From: Streptomyces sp. SKN60
GTDB taxonomy: Bacteria; Actinomycetota; Actinomycetes; Streptomycetales; Streptomycetaceae
Assembly (NCBI RefSeq): GCF_026236535.1
Contig: NZ_JAHTMW010000021.1
Span: forward strand, 1-64,000
Length of the DNA: 64,000 nucleotides
Direction of reading: 5' to 3'
Shown here: positions 33,685 to 42,117 of the stretch, one piece after another
How positions within the stretch are numbered: the first letter of the stretch is position 1
Layout: every line of letters starts with the position of its first letter
Made by a program: the position numbers and the translations under genes
The notes under the pieces: generated by a model
The model's database searches: none
What the model was told of the DNA's origin: nothing
The model's input: only the letters and a program-made list of their open reading frames with translations

Positions 33685-34946
33685 GGTATCTCCAGGGTCG
33701 CGAGGGTGGGGCCGCCCGGCGGACTGTCCAGGGCGAGGGTTCCGTCGAAGGCGCGCAGCCGGCGCCGCACACCGTGCAGACCACCACCGTGCGGCCCGCC
33801 ACCGTGCGGGGCCGCCGGTGCCGGGGCGGGGGCCGCGCCGCCGTGGCCGTCGTCGGCGACGGTCACCCGCAACAGACCGTCGGCGCCGCCGGTGTGCCCG
33901 AGGACGATCCGGACCTCGCGGGCGCCGGCGTGCTTGGCGGCGTTGGCGAGGAGTTCGGCCACCGCGAAGTAGGCCGCGGACTCCACGGCCGCCGGCAGCC
34001 GGCCCGGCGGCAGACCGGCGGTGTCCACCGCCACGTCGAGGAAGGAGTCGAGGGCCAGCGAGCGCACCGCGTCACCCAGCCCCCGGTCGGCCAGGACCGG
34101 CGGCAGGATCCCGTGCACCAGCTCCCGCAGATCCCCGAGCGCCCGCTCGGACACCTCCCGCGCGTCCGCGAGCAGCGCCCGCGCGGCGGCCGGATCCTCG
34201 TCGAGCCGCCGGGCCGCCTCCGCCAGGGTCATCCCGAGCGCCACGAGCCGCGCCTGCGCCCCGTCGTGCAAGTCCCGCTCGATGCGCCGCAGTTCGGCCG
34301 CCTGGAAGTCGAGCGCGTCGGCCCGGGTGCCGGTCAGCTGGTCGATCCGGCGGGCGAGCACCGTCTCGTACGGCACGGAGAGCGCGCGCCGGCTCCAACG
34401 GGCGTACCGGGCCAGCGTCCACGGCGCCAGGGCCACCGCGCCCGCGACGAAGCCGAGCCCGAGGAGCGCCGCGGCGACCGCGGTGGCGGGGGAGACCACC
34501 GGCACGAAGGCGTACCAGTTGCCGTCCCCCAACTCCCGCCACACGAACGGCTGGACCACCGCGCCGAACACCCCGAACCAGAACAGCGACAACGGCACCG
34601 CGACCAGCAGCCCGCCGGTCAGCGGCTCCAGCCACGCCCAGCGCAGGTCCCGCCAGAAGCCCTCGTCGCCGAGGACGGCCCTGGCCGTACGGGGGAGGGG
34701 TCCCGGGGCGGCGACGTCCAGGCCCGACCAGCGGGCGAGCCGGGCCCGCCGCGCGTCGGAGCGGCGGCGCAGGGCGGCCGCCGCCGGCGGCAGCAGCGGG
34801 AAGCCGAGCCCGACGGGCAGCAGGAGCAGCGCGAGCACCACCCCGCTCCCGTACAGAGGGAGGACGAGCGTACGCAGCGACACCCGCTGGCAGCGGACCA
34901 GCGCCGTCCAGGCGCCCCGCACTCTCCCCACCCGTCGTTCCCCCAT
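33636..34946 (-). CDS. HisKA_3-type sensor histidine kinase
   Basis: A 436-aa membrane kinase. Four hydrophobic segments occur in the first about 210 residues (TLVLPLYGSGVVLALLLLPV; GGLLVAVPLSLFWFGVFGAV; FVPVVSPATAVAAALLGLGF). The dimerisation helix has RRIERDLHDGAQARLVALGM with the phospho-acceptor His near 227; the ATPase domain has AELLANAAKHAGA and VTVADDGHGG, then a Gly/His/Pro-rich loop (PHGGGPHGGGLHG) in the lid. A short extracellular or intramembrane-sensing layout. ATG 34946 follows the stop of the CPBP gene by 1 nt. Confidence 0.92.
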   Translation of the reverse strand: MGERRVGRVRGAWTALVRCQRVSLRTLVLPLYGSGVVLALLLLPVGLGFPLLPPAAAALRRRSDARRARLARWSGLDVAAPGPLPRTARAVLGDEGFWRDLRWAWLEPLTGGLLVAVPLSLFWFGVFGAVVQPFVWRELGDGNWYAFVPVVSPATAVAAALLGLGFVAGAVALAPWTLARYARWSRRALSVPYETVLARRIDQLTGTRADALDFQAAELRRIERDLHDGAQARLVALGMTLAEAARRLDEDPAAARALLADAREVSERALGDLRELVHGILPPVLADRGLGDAVRSLALDSFLDVAVDTAGLPPGRLPAAVESAAYFAVAELLANAAKHAGAREVRIVLGHTGGADGLLRVTVADDGHGGAAPAPAPAAPHGGGPHGGGLHGVRRRLRAFDGTLALDSPPGGPTLATLEIPCASSSPKTSSSSGTG

Positions 34947-34947
34947 G

Positions 34948-35727
34948 TCAGAGCGCGCCCCGTCGCGCCGCCACGATCGTATCCAGCGGCGCCCGCCGCC
35001 CGGCCACCACCGCCCAGGGCACCGCCGCGACCAGGCACGCGAGACCGAACAGCGCCATCGGCGCCGCCGCCCCCGACTCCTCGTCCATGAACAGCAGCAT
35101 CCCCAGGTTGACCAGCGTGTGGAAGCCGCCCGCGAGCAGCAGCCGGTTCGCCCGGATCCGCTCCAGGCCGAGGCCGAGCACCACCGACATCGCCACCGTC
35201 GCCACCAGGAACCCCGCCGCGTACGCCGGCGTCTCGGCGAACACCCCCACGTGCCACACCCCCCACACCGCACCGACGAGGAGGGAGGCCGCCCAGGGGC
35301 CGAACCGGGCGCTCAGCAGCGGCTGGAGGAAGCAGCGCCAGCCGATCTCCTCGCCGCAGGCGCCGACCAGTTGGGCCGCCACGACCAGCGCGAAGGGGTG
35401 GGCGAGGGTCCGGGGATCGGTGAACCCGGGACTGCCGGTCCACAGCGCGTACGCTCCCGCCGCGAGCCCGATGATCAACAGCGCCGTGAGCAGCAGCCCC
35501 CGGCCCCGCGCGCGGCTCCCGCGCTCCGGCAGCGTCCCCGCGAGCCGCTCCCGGATCCGCCCCGGCCAGAGCAGCGCCACCACCAGGACGCCCGCCGCCG
35601 GCCCGAACTGGGTCAGCTGCACCACCTCGGCGGGCACCCCCGTCGCCGGCTGCACCGCCCCGAGCAGCCCCGCCGCCACGAACGCGACAGCGAGGAACAC
35701 CCCCGTCTCCGCCTTCCACACCCGCAT
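34948..35727 (-). CDS. CPBP-family intramembrane metalloprotease
   Basis: A 259-aa membrane protein of the Abi/CAAX-protease and bacteriocin-processing family. Motif 1 is GACGEEIGWRCFLQPLLSAR (EExxxR), motif 2 GAVWGVWHVGVF and motif 3 LLAGGFHTLVNLGM, which supply the Glu, Arg and His residues of the intramembrane metal site. About seven helices are visible. ATG 35727 is chosen because GGGAGG lies 9 nt upstream. It is first in an operon with the sensor kinase and response regulator (gaps of 1 nt or overlap), so it may process the stimulus or act as co-sensor. Its substrate is unknown. Confidence 0.88.
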   Translation of the reverse strand: MRVWKAETGVFLAVAFVAAGLLGAVQPATGVPAEVVQLTQFGPAAGVLVVALLWPGRIRERLAGTLPERGSRARGRGLLLTALLIIGLAAGAYALWTGSPGFTDPRTLAHPFALVVAAQLVGACGEEIGWRCFLQPLLSARFGPWAASLLVGAVWGVWHVGVFAETPAYAAGFLVATVAMSVVLGLGLERIRANRLLLAGGFHTLVNLGMLLFMDEESGAAAPMALFGLACLVAAVPWAVVAGRRAPLDTIVAARRGAL

Positions 35728-35821
35728 GCCCCTCGGCCTCCCCGTCGTCCGGCTTCTCATCGGTCGACGTCGACTCTGCCGCCGGCAGCGGGCCCGGCCA
35801 CTGCCTCCAGGTGCCGGATCG

Positions 35822-35841
35822 GGGTGTACCTACCTACACCC
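35822..35841. promoter_or_regulatory. Inverted repeat GGGTGTA-N6-TACACCC
   Basis: Perfect 7-bp arms with a 6-nt spacer (CCTACC), about 95 nt upstream of the CPBP start. Candidate operator for autoregulation by the response regulator, or a terminator for the XRE gene ending at 35865. Confidence 0.45.
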
Positions 35842-35864
35842 GGAAGGGATGTACGGGTCCGGGC

Positions 35865-36719
35865 TCAGGCGCCGACGGCGCGCAGGGTGCCCGGGCGGCG
35901 GCCCATCAGGCCGTCGAGCGCCGACTCCGACGCCTCGTCGGCGGGCAGGTACACCACGAGGTGCTGGGCGTCCGTCTCGGTCGGTTCGAGCACCTCGTAC
36001 GCGAGGCGCAGCTCACCCGCCTCCGGATGGACGAAGCGGTCCACGCCGGAGCGGGAGGGTACGGGCGCGGGCGCGTCGAGCCGCGAGGAGAAGGCCGGAC
36101 CGGCGGTCACGGTCAGCTCCTGGACCAGCTCGGCCATGTGCGGATCGTTCCGGGTGAGCGAGAGCAGAAGGCCGGCCACCTGCTGGTCCGCCACCCGGTC
36201 CCAGTCGGGGTAGACCGTACGGGCCCGGGGGTCGGTGAAGACGAAACGCGGCAGGCTCGGCCGGTCGCCGTCGAGCAGGCCCACCGGACCGGCAAGGCGC
36301 GCGTAGCCGTCGGTGTGCGCCACGACCTCGCCCAGCATGTTCAGGACCACCGCCGGGGTCGGGCCGAGCCGGTCGAGCAGCGCCCGGACCGGGGCCCGCA
36401 CCTCCTGCGCCGGGGCGGGCGCCCGGGTGCAGATGTGGTGGTGGGAGCCGGACTTCATCAGGTTCCGCAGGTGCAGCCGGGCTTCCAGCGGCAGCCGCAG
36501 GGCCTCGCTCAGGGCGCCGAGCACCTGCGGCGAGGGATTGCGGTCCCGGCCCTGCTCAAGGCGGGCCAGATACTCCACGCTGATCCCCGCCAGCATGGCC
36601 AGCTCCGCCCGGCGCAGCCCCGGGGTGCGTCGCCTCGGGCCCGCCGGGAGGCCGGCCTCGGCGGGGGTCACGGCCTCACGACGGGCGCGCAGGAACGCGC
36701 CCAGCTCGTTGTCGCTCAT
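35865..36719 (-). CDS. XRE-family regulator with MmyB-like ligand-binding domain
   Basis: A 284-aa protein. The N-terminal HTH (about 10-75) has LGAFLRARREAVTPAEAGLP, RRTPGLRRAELAMLAGISVE and YLARLEQGRDRNPSPQVLGA. The C-terminal part (about 110-275) matches the MmyB-like PAS/ligand domain: TPAVVLNMLGEVVAHTDGYA, VYPDWDRVADQQVAGLL, FVHPEAGELRLAYEVLEPTE and QHLVVYLPA. Such regulators often bind fatty acids or related small molecules. It diverges from the YceI gene, and the 131-nt gap holds a 15-bp tandem repeat that could be its operator. Confidence 0.93.
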   Translation of the reverse strand: MSDNELGAFLRARREAVTPAEAGLPAGPRRRTPGLRRAELAMLAGISVEYLARLEQGRDRNPSPQVLGALSEALRLPLEARLHLRNLMKSGSHHHICTRAPAPAQEVRAPVRALLDRLGPTPAVVLNMLGEVVAHTDGYARLAGPVGLLDGDRPSLPRFVFTDPRARTVYPDWDRVADQQVAGLLLSLTRNDPHMAELVQELTVTAGPAFSSRLDAPAPVPSRSGVDRFVHPEAGELRLAYEVLEPTETDAQHLVVYLPADEASESALDGLMGRRPGTLRAVGA

Positions 36720-36762
36720 CGGTCCAGCGTACGGGCGCGGCCGCGGGCGAGGGTGGCCCTGT

Positions 36763-36799
36763 CACTACCAGGCTCCGCACTACCAGGCTCCGCACTACC
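36763..36799. repeat. 15-bp tandem direct repeat, putative operator
   Basis: CACTACCAGGCTCCG occurs at 36763-36777 and 36778-36792, and CACTACC again at 36793-36799: three CACTACC words spaced exactly 15 bp apart between the divergent XRE and YceI genes. Confidence 0.6.
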
Positions 36800-36850
36800 C
36801 GTCTCGGCACGGCCTTCCTCCCGCCCCGGCGGCGCGGCAGCGTGGGGCCC

Positions 36851-37405
36851 ATGACCACCGAATCCCACGCCACCACGCCCACCGTCCTGCCGCTCGCCCC
36901 GGGCAGCTGGGCCTTCGACCCGCTGCACTCCGCCGTCGGCTTCACCATCCGCCACTTCGGGATCTCCAAGGTGCGCGGCCGCTTCAACGAGCTCCAGGCC
37001 GAGCTGGTCGTCGGCGACACCCTGGAGACCTCCTCGATCACCGCCACCGTGGCGCTCGCCTCCGTCGACACCGGCAACCCGGACCGGGACGCCCACGTCC
37101 GCGCCGCCGATCTGCTCGACGTCGAGAAGCGGCCCACGATGACCTTCCGCTCCACCCGGATCGCCGGGGACGGCGAGGAGTGGACCCTGGAGGGCGAGCT
37201 CACCATCGGCGACGTGACGCGGCCGATCGTCTTCGACGTCGAGTTCGGCGGGGTCGTCGACAACCCGGTGGACGGGCACCAGCACGCGGGCTTCGACGCC
37301 ACCGGCGAGTTCCGCCGCAGTGACTTCGGCCTGGACTTCGCGCCCGGCGTCCTCGGCGACGTCATCAAGGTCACCCTTGAGGTGCAGTTCCTCGACCCCC
37401 GCTGA
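36851..37405 (+). CDS. YceI-family polyisoprenoid-binding protein
   Basis: A 184-aa lipocalin-like protein. Hallmarks: WAFDPLHSAVGFTIRHFGIS, KVRGRFNELQAELVVGD, NPDRDAHVRAADLLDVEKRP, TMTFRST, LTIGDVTRPIVFDVEFGGV and RSDFGLDF. It has no signal peptide, so unlike E. coli YceI it is cytoplasmic. The family binds long isoprenoid chains such as quinone precursors. It diverges from an XRE/MmyB-like regulator that may sense a related ligand. The next gene converges (UvrA-like). Confidence 0.95.
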   Translation: MTTESHATTPTVLPLAPGSWAFDPLHSAVGFTIRHFGISKVRGRFNELQAELVVGDTLETSSITATVALASVDTGNPDRDAHVRAADLLDVEKRPTMTFRSTRIAGDGEEWTLEGELTIGDVTRPIVFDVEFGGVVDNPVDGHQHAGFDATGEFRRSDFGLDFAPGVLGDVIKVTLEVQFLDPR

Positions 37406-37429
37406 CCACCAGCGGGGAGCTCAAGGGCT

Positions 37430-39844
37430 TCAGAGCCCGAGCCGGGCCGCGAGGAACCGCGCGGTCCGGCTCCCCGGCGTCCAGGCCACCTCCGCCGGGG
37501 TCCCCTCGGCCACGATCCGGCCGCCCTCCGCGCCGCCGCCCGGCCCCAGGTCGAGCACCCGGTCGGCGGTCGCCACCACGTCCATGTCGTGCTCGACCAC
37601 GACCACCGTGTGCCCGGCGTCGGCGAGCCCGTGCAGCTGCCGCATCAGCACCTCCACGTCCGCCGGGTGCAGCCCGGTCGTCGGCTCGTCCAGGACGTAC
37701 AGGGTGTGCGCGCGGCGCGGCCGCTGCAGCTCGGCGGCGAGCTTGATGCGCTGGGCCTCGCCGCCGGACAGCTCGGTGGCCGGCTGTCCGAGCCGCAGAT
37801 AGCCGAGGCCGACGTCGAGCAGGGTGCGCAGCGGGCGGGCCGCCGCCGGGACGTCGGCGAAGAAGTCGCCGGCCGCCTCCACCGTCAGGTCGAGCACCTC
37901 CGCGATGGTCAGCCCGCGCAGCCGCACCTGAAGCGTCTCCGGGTTGTAGCGGGCCCCGTGGCAGTCCGGGCAGGGCGCGTACGTGCTCGGCAGGAACAGC
38001 AGCTCCACCGAGACGAAGCCCTCGCCCTGGCAGGTCTCACAGCGCCCGCCGGGCACATTGAAGGAGAACCGCCCCGCCTTGTAGCCGCGCTCCCGTGCCT
38101 CCTCCGTCTCCGTGAACAGCTTGCGCACCACGTCGAACAGGCCCGTGTACGTGGCGAGGTTGGAGCGCGGGGTCCGGCCGATCGGCTTCTGATCGACCGT
38201 CACCACCCGGCTCACGTCCCCGTTTTCCTCCGCCGTCTCGGTGAGCGCCCCGACCAGCGTCGACTTGCCCGACCCGGACACGCCGGTCACCGCCGTGAGC
38301 ACCCCCAGCGGGAACACGGCCTCCAGACCGTCGAGGTTGTGCCGGGTCACCGGCCCGACCGTCAGCTCCCCGGACGGCGTGCGCACCGCCCGGTCCGGCA
38401 CCGGCTCCGGGTCGAAGAGGAAACGGCGGGTCGCCGACCCGGTCACCTCCGCGAGCGCCGCCGGCGGCCCGCTGTGCAGCACCCGCCCGCCGTGCTCGCC
38501 CGCCCGCGGCCCCACGTCCACCAGCCAGTCGGCGTGCCGCACCACGTCCAGATGGTGCTCGACCACGAACACCGTGTTCCCCGCCGCCTTCAGCCGGTCG
38601 AGGACCACGAGCAGCGCCTCCGTGTCGGCCGGGTGCAGCCCGGCGGACGGCTCGTCGAGCACGTACACCACCCCGAACAGACCGGCCCGCAGCTGGGTGG
38701 CGAGCCGCAGCCGCTGCAGCTCCCCGTTGGACAGCGTCGGTGTCGCCCGGTCCAGGCTCAGATAGCCGAGGCCCAGCTCGGTCACCGTCGCGATCCGCGC
38801 CACCAGGTCCTCGGTGAGCACCCGCGCCGTCTCCGAGCCCTCGTGCGCCGCCAGCGTCCGGGCGAGGGCCGTCAGCGGCAGCGCCGCGAGCTCCGCGATC
38901 GTGCGGCCGGCGAAGGTCACCGCCAGGGCCTCCGGCCGCAGCCGGCTGCCCCCGCACACCGGGCACGGCGCGCTGGTCAGGAACCGTTCGGCCTTCGCCC
39001 GCAGCGTCGCGCTCTTCGAGTCGGAGAAGGTGTGCAGCACATAGCGCCGGGCGCTCATGTACGTGCCCTGATAGGGGCGTTGGATCCGGTTCGCCTCCCG
39101 CACCGGGTGGACCGTCACCACCGGCTGCTCGTCCGTGAACAGGATCCACTCCCGGTCCTTCGGGTCGAGCTCCCGCCACGGCCGGTCCACGTCGTGGCCG
39201 AGGGTGTCGAGCACGTCCCGCAGGTTCTTGCCCTGCCAGGCCCCGGGCCAGGCCGCGATCGCGCCCTCGCGGATCGACAACCCCGGGTCCGGCACGAGCA
39301 GTTCCTCACTCGTCTCGTGTACCCGGCCGAGCCCGTGGCACGAAGGGCACGCCCCGGCCGCCGTGTTGGGGGAGAAGGCGTCCGAGTCGAGCCGCTCCGC
39401 GCCGGGCGGATAGGCGCCCGCGCGGGAGAACAGCATCCGCAGCGAGTTGGACAGGGTGGTCACCGTGCCCACCGACGAGCGCGCGTTGGGCGCCGCCCGC
39501 CGCTGCTCCAGGGACACCGCGGGCGGCAGCCCCGTGATCTCCCCGACCTTCGGCGCCCCGACCTGGTGGATGAGCCGCCGGGCGTACGGCGCCACCGACT
39601 CGAAGTAGCGGCGCTGCGCCTCCGCGTAGATCGTGCCGAACGCCAGCGACGACTTGCCCGAACCCGACACCCCCGTGAACACGGTGAGCGCGTCGCGCGG
39701 GATGTCCACGTCGACCCCGCGCAGATTGTGCTCCCGGGCGCCCCGCACCCGTACGAACGGATCATGAGGGGCGGCGGGGCCGAGCGGGAACGGGTCGGTG
39801 CGGTGATCGGTGCCGGTTTCGGTGTCGGTTTCGGTGTCGCGCAT
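37430..39844 (-). CDS. UvrA-like ABC ATPase (class II, resistance-type)
   Basis: An 804-aa protein with two ABC cassettes, shorter than repair UvrA (about 940 aa) and lacking space for the UvrB-binding insert, as in DrrC-type proteins that protect producers from DNA-binding drugs. Walker A sites are GVSGSGKSSLAFGT and GVSGSGKSTLVGAL; signature motifs are TLSNGELQRLRLA and ELSGGEAQRIKLA; Walker B are VYVLDEPSAGLHP and LYVLDEPTTGLHP. Zinc-binding CPSCHG, CPVCGG, CETCQG and CPDCHG are present. The start ATG 39844 lies 6 nt after TAGAAT (leaderless). The N-terminal TETDTETGTD run is low-complexity. A LLM flavoenzyme gene precedes it on the same strand. Confidence 0.93.
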   Translation of the reverse strand: MRDTETDTETGTDHRTDPFPLGPAAPHDPFVRVRGAREHNLRGVDVDIPRDALTVFTGVSGSGKSSLAFGTIYAEAQRRYFESVAPYARRLIHQVGAPKVGEITGLPPAVSLEQRRAAPNARSSVGTVTTLSNSLRMLFSRAGAYPPGAERLDSDAFSPNTAAGACPSCHGLGRVHETSEELLVPDPGLSIREGAIAAWPGAWQGKNLRDVLDTLGHDVDRPWRELDPKDREWILFTDEQPVVTVHPVREANRIQRPYQGTYMSARRYVLHTFSDSKSATLRAKAERFLTSAPCPVCGGSRLRPEALAVTFAGRTIAELAALPLTALARTLAAHEGSETARVLTEDLVARIATVTELGLGYLSLDRATPTLSNGELQRLRLATQLRAGLFGVVYVLDEPSAGLHPADTEALLVVLDRLKAAGNTVFVVEHHLDVVRHADWLVDVGPRAGEHGGRVLHSGPPAALAEVTGSATRRFLFDPEPVPDRAVRTPSGELTVGPVTRHNLDGLEAVFPLGVLTAVTGVSGSGKSTLVGALTETAEENGDVSRVVTVDQKPIGRTPRSNLATYTGLFDVVRKLFTETEEARERGYKAGRFSFNVPGGRCETCQGEGFVSVELLFLPSTYAPCPDCHGARYNPETLQVRLRGLTIAEVLDLTVEAAGDFFADVPAAARPLRTLLDVGLGYLRLGQPATELSGGEAQRIKLAAELQRPRRAHTLYVLDEPTTGLHPADVEVLMRQLHGLADAGHTVVVVEHDMDVVATADRVLDLGPGGGAEGGRIVAEGTPAEVAWTPGSRTARFLAARLGL

Positions 39845-39850
39845 CCGCCG

Positions 39851-39856
39851 ATTCTA
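39851..39856 (-). promoter_or_regulatory. -10 box TAGAAT, leaderless promoter
   Basis: On the minus strand TAGAAT ends 6 nt before ATG 39844 of the UvrA-like gene and overlaps the stop of the upstream LLM gene, giving the ATPase its own promoter. Confidence 0.55.
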
Positions 39857-40921
39857 TGGCCGGCTTGCCTCGTTTGCCCTGGTCAGCCCGGCCGGTGCGG
39901 TCAGGCCCGCCAGCCGGGCCAGCGCACGGTACGAGTCGATCAACGCGGCCCGGTCGTGAGTGCTCGTCGTCACCAGGACCTCCTGCGCGCCCGTCTCCTC
40001 GACCGCCCGCGCCAGCTGCTCGGCGACCTGCTCCTCGGTGCCGTACACATGCCCGCCGAGCCCCGCCTCGTAGAAGCCGCGCTGCTTCTCCGACATCGGC
40101 AGCTCCTCGATCCGCTCCGGCGGCAGCAGCGGCGGGAAGACGCCGACCGTCCGCGCGTACGCCAGCGACCAGGCCTCCGGCATCAGCAGCCGCCGGGCCC
40201 GCTCCTCGCTGCCGGCCACCACGACCGTGCCCGCGACCGTCACATACGGCTCGGCCGACCACGCCGAAGGCACGAACGCGGACCGGTAGGTCTCCACCGC
40301 CTCGCGCAGCCGCGCCCGGCCGCGCAGGTCGCCGATCACCAGCGGAAGCCCGGCCGCCGCCGCGATCGCCGCGCCCTCGCCGGTCGCGAGCACGTACGGC
40401 GGCACCCGCAGGCCCTCCGCGGGCCGGGCGTGCACCTGCGGATACGCGCTCTGGGTGCCGGTGAACCAGCCGAGCAGCTCGTCCAGTTGCTCCGCGAACC
40501 GGTCCGCGTCCTCCTTGTCGCGGCCGAGCGCCCGCCGGATGCCGTCGGTGAAACCGACCGAACGGCCGAGCCCCATGTCGATCCGCCCCGGGAACAGCGA
40601 CTCCAGGACGCCGAACTGCTCCGCCACCACCATCGGCTGGTGGTTCGGCAGCATCACCCCGCCGGTGCCCACCCGGATCCGCGAGGTCGCCCCGGCGACG
40701 GCCGCAGCGAGCACGGTCGGCGCGGACCCGGCCACCCCCGGCACGCTGTGGTGCTCCGCGACCCAGAACCGTTGGTAGCCCAGCGCCTCGACCTCCCGGG
40801 CCAGGTCCACCGTGTCGCGCAGCGCCCGGCCGGGTTCCTCGCCGTCCCGCGTACGGGAGCGGTCGAGCACCGAGAAGCGGATGCCGCGGAGTGCCTCGAA
40901 GGGCGTCGTCGAGCTGCTCAC
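39854..40921 (-). CDS. LLM-class (luciferase-like) flavin-dependent oxidoreductase
   Basis: A 355-aa TIM-barrel enzyme using FMNH2 or F420. Segments: GIRFSVLDRSRTRDGEEPGR, ALGYQRFWVAEHHSVPGVAG, RIRVGTGGVMLPNHQPMVVA, FPGRIDMGLGRSVGFTDGIR and TEEQVAEQLARAVEETGAQE. The pattern (FWVAEHH, GTGGVMLPNH) is that of the MsnO8-like alkanal-type group. Start GTG 40921 has GGAACGGG just upstream; longer frames to 41038 overlap the next promoter and look non-coding. The substrate is unknown. It is followed by the UvrA-like gene and may share its transcript. Confidence 0.9.
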   Translation of the reverse strand: MSSSTTPFEALRGIRFSVLDRSRTRDGEEPGRALRDTVDLAREVEALGYQRFWVAEHHSVPGVAGSAPTVLAAAVAGATSRIRVGTGGVMLPNHQPMVVAEQFGVLESLFPGRIDMGLGRSVGFTDGIRRALGRDKEDADRFAEQLDELLGWFTGTQSAYPQVHARPAEGLRVPPYVLATGEGAAIAAAAGLPLVIGDLRGRARLREAVETYRSAFVPSAWSAEPYVTVAGTVVVAGSEERARRLLMPEAWSLAYARTVGVFPPLLPPERIEELPMSEKQRGFYEAGLGGHVYGTEEQVAEQLARAVEETGAQEVLVTTSTHDRAALIDSYRALARLAGLTAPAGLTRANEASRP

Positions 40922-41060
40922 CCCCGTTCCAACGTCTGACGGCGCGAGGGATTCCCGCCGGGCACGCGGACAGGGCGCCGACAGTGCGCGGACCGTGGGC
41001 CGACCGTGCGCCGACCGCGCCCCCGTCGGGCGGGTCACGGGCGATGTCAGCGGGTCTGTC

Positions 41061-41066
41061 TACGCT
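41061..41066 (+). promoter_or_regulatory. -10 box TACGCT, leaderless promoter
   Basis: TACGCT ends 6 nt before GTG 41073 of the HAD phosphatase gene. Confidence 0.5.
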
Positions 41067-41072
41067 GGGGGA

Positions 41073-41561
41073 GTGACCCGACAGCACAGGCCCGTGGCCG
41101 TCTTCGACCTCGACAACACCCTCGCCTCGACCGCCCACCGGCAGCACTTCCTGGAGGGCCGCCCGCGCGACTGGGCCGGATTCTTCGCCGCCGCGCCCAA
41201 GGACCCGCCGCTCCCGGAGGGCGTCGCCCTGTGCCGGGAGAGCGCCGAGGAGTGCGACGTGGTCTATCTGACCGGGCGCCCCGAGCGCTGCCGCCGGGAC
41301 ACCCTCGCCTGGCTCGAAGCGCAGGAGCTGCCGGAGGGCCCCGTCCACATGCGCCGCGACCGGGACTTCCGCCCGGCCCGCCAGACCAAGCTGGAGGTGC
41401 TGCGCCGGCTGTCCAGGGACCGCGAGGTGCGGATGCTCGTCGACGACGACGAACTGGTCTGCGACGCCGCCGAGGCGGCCGGCTTCACCGTGGTCCGGGC
41501 CCGCTGGGCGGCGCCGTCGGAGGCGCTGCGGGAGGCGCAGGAGACGGAGGGGCGCACCTGA
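41073..41561 (+). CDS. HAD-like phosphatase (PNKP 3'-phosphatase type)
   Basis: A 162-aa protein. The catalytic DxDxT box is VFDLDNTLAS near the N-terminus; motif II is VVYLTGRPERCRRDTLAWLE, and MLVDDDELVCDAAEAAGFTV supplies the acidic motif III/IV. A basic segment (HMRRDRDFRPARQTKLEVLR) lies between, as in T4 polynucleotide-kinase phosphatase domains. It may remove phosphate from nucleic-acid ends or small metabolites; no kinase or ligase domain is fused. GTG 41073 is a leaderless-type start. It diverges from the LLM gene. Confidence 0.85.
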   Translation: MTRQHRPVAVFDLDNTLASTAHRQHFLEGRPRDWAGFFAAAPKDPPLPEGVALCRESAEECDVVYLTGRPERCRRDTLAWLEAQELPEGPVHMRRDRDFRPARQTKLEVLRRLSRDREVRMLVDDDELVCDAAEAAGFTVVRARWAAPSEALREAQETEGRT

Positions 41562-41567
41562 CGGCCG

Positions 41568-41621
41568 CCCCCACGTCACGCACCCCCACGTCATGCACCC
41601 CCGTCACGCACCCCCGTCACG
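41568..41621. repeat. Imperfect tandem repeat CACCCCC(A)CGTCACG
   Basis: Four 13-15-bp units of the CACCCCC(A)CGTCA(C/T)G type follow the HAD gene stop and end 12 nt before the dodecin stop. Probably slippage-prone intergenic filler; no hairpin is evident. Confidence 0.55.
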
Positions 41622-41632
41622 GAGGCGGCGGA

Positions 41633-41848
41633 CTAGCCCTCCTCCTCCAGCCGGAAGCCGACCTTCAGGCCCACCTGGTAGTGCTCGATCGCGCCGTCGA
41701 CGAGATGGCCGCGGACCTCGGTGACCTCGAACCAGTCGAGGCCCCTCAGGGTCTGGGAAGCGCGTTCGACGCCGTTGCGGATGGCCTGGTCGACGCCCTC
41801 GGTGGACGTGCCGACGATCTCGGTGACGCGATAGGTGTGGTTCGACAT
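41633..41848 (-). CDS. Dodecin family flavin-binding protein
   Basis: A 71-aa protein, the usual dodecin length: MSNHTYRVTEIVGTSTEGVD, QAIRNGVERASQTLRGLDWF, EVTEVRGHLVDGAIEHYQVG, LKVGFRLEEEG. The Trp of LDWFEV stacks against flavin in characterised dodecins, and EVTEVRGH is the conserved strand. It forms a dodecamer that stores flavin. GAGGAG lies about 11 nt upstream of ATG 41848. It diverges from the sugar-binding lipoprotein gene. Confidence 0.95.
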   Translation of the reverse strand: MSNHTYRVTEIVGTSTEGVDQAIRNGVERASQTLRGLDWFEVTEVRGHLVDGAIEHYQVGLKVGFRLEEEG

Positions 41849-41989
41849 GGGAGCCGGACTCCTCTCGTGACCTCGGTGGGTTCCCTCCACCGTGCCCCAG
41901 ACGGGAGAGGTCCGCGACACGTCGGCGTCCGGTCCGGCGAGCGGGGAGCGGCCCGAGAAGGCGATGGTCCAGGACTTGACCATCCGCTT

Positions 41990-42001
41990 TGGTCCAGACC
42001 A
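41990..42001. promoter_or_regulatory. DasR-like (dre-type) operator TGGTCCAGACCA
   Basis: TGGTC-CA-GACCA differs by one central base from the TGGTCTAGACCA core of DasR responsive elements. A looser pair, TGGTC (41965-41969) and GACCA (41978-41982), lies just upstream. Both sit about 120-150 nt before the sugar-binding lipoprotein gene. Confidence 0.6.
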
Positions 42002-42117
42002 GAATCCAGGCCACATACCCGCGCGAACCTCCCGTCAGGTCCCCCCACACGTCGGGTCAGCCCCCATGCCGTGGCCCCCACCAGGTGTCACGCACTGGAC
42101 CGCAGAAGGTGACCTAC

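Noticed and set aside
37589..40939. Open plus-strand frame of about 1,100 codons
   Set aside because: It is antisense to the UvrA-like and LLM genes, which have complete family motifs; the plus frame is Arg/Pro/His-rich nonsense.
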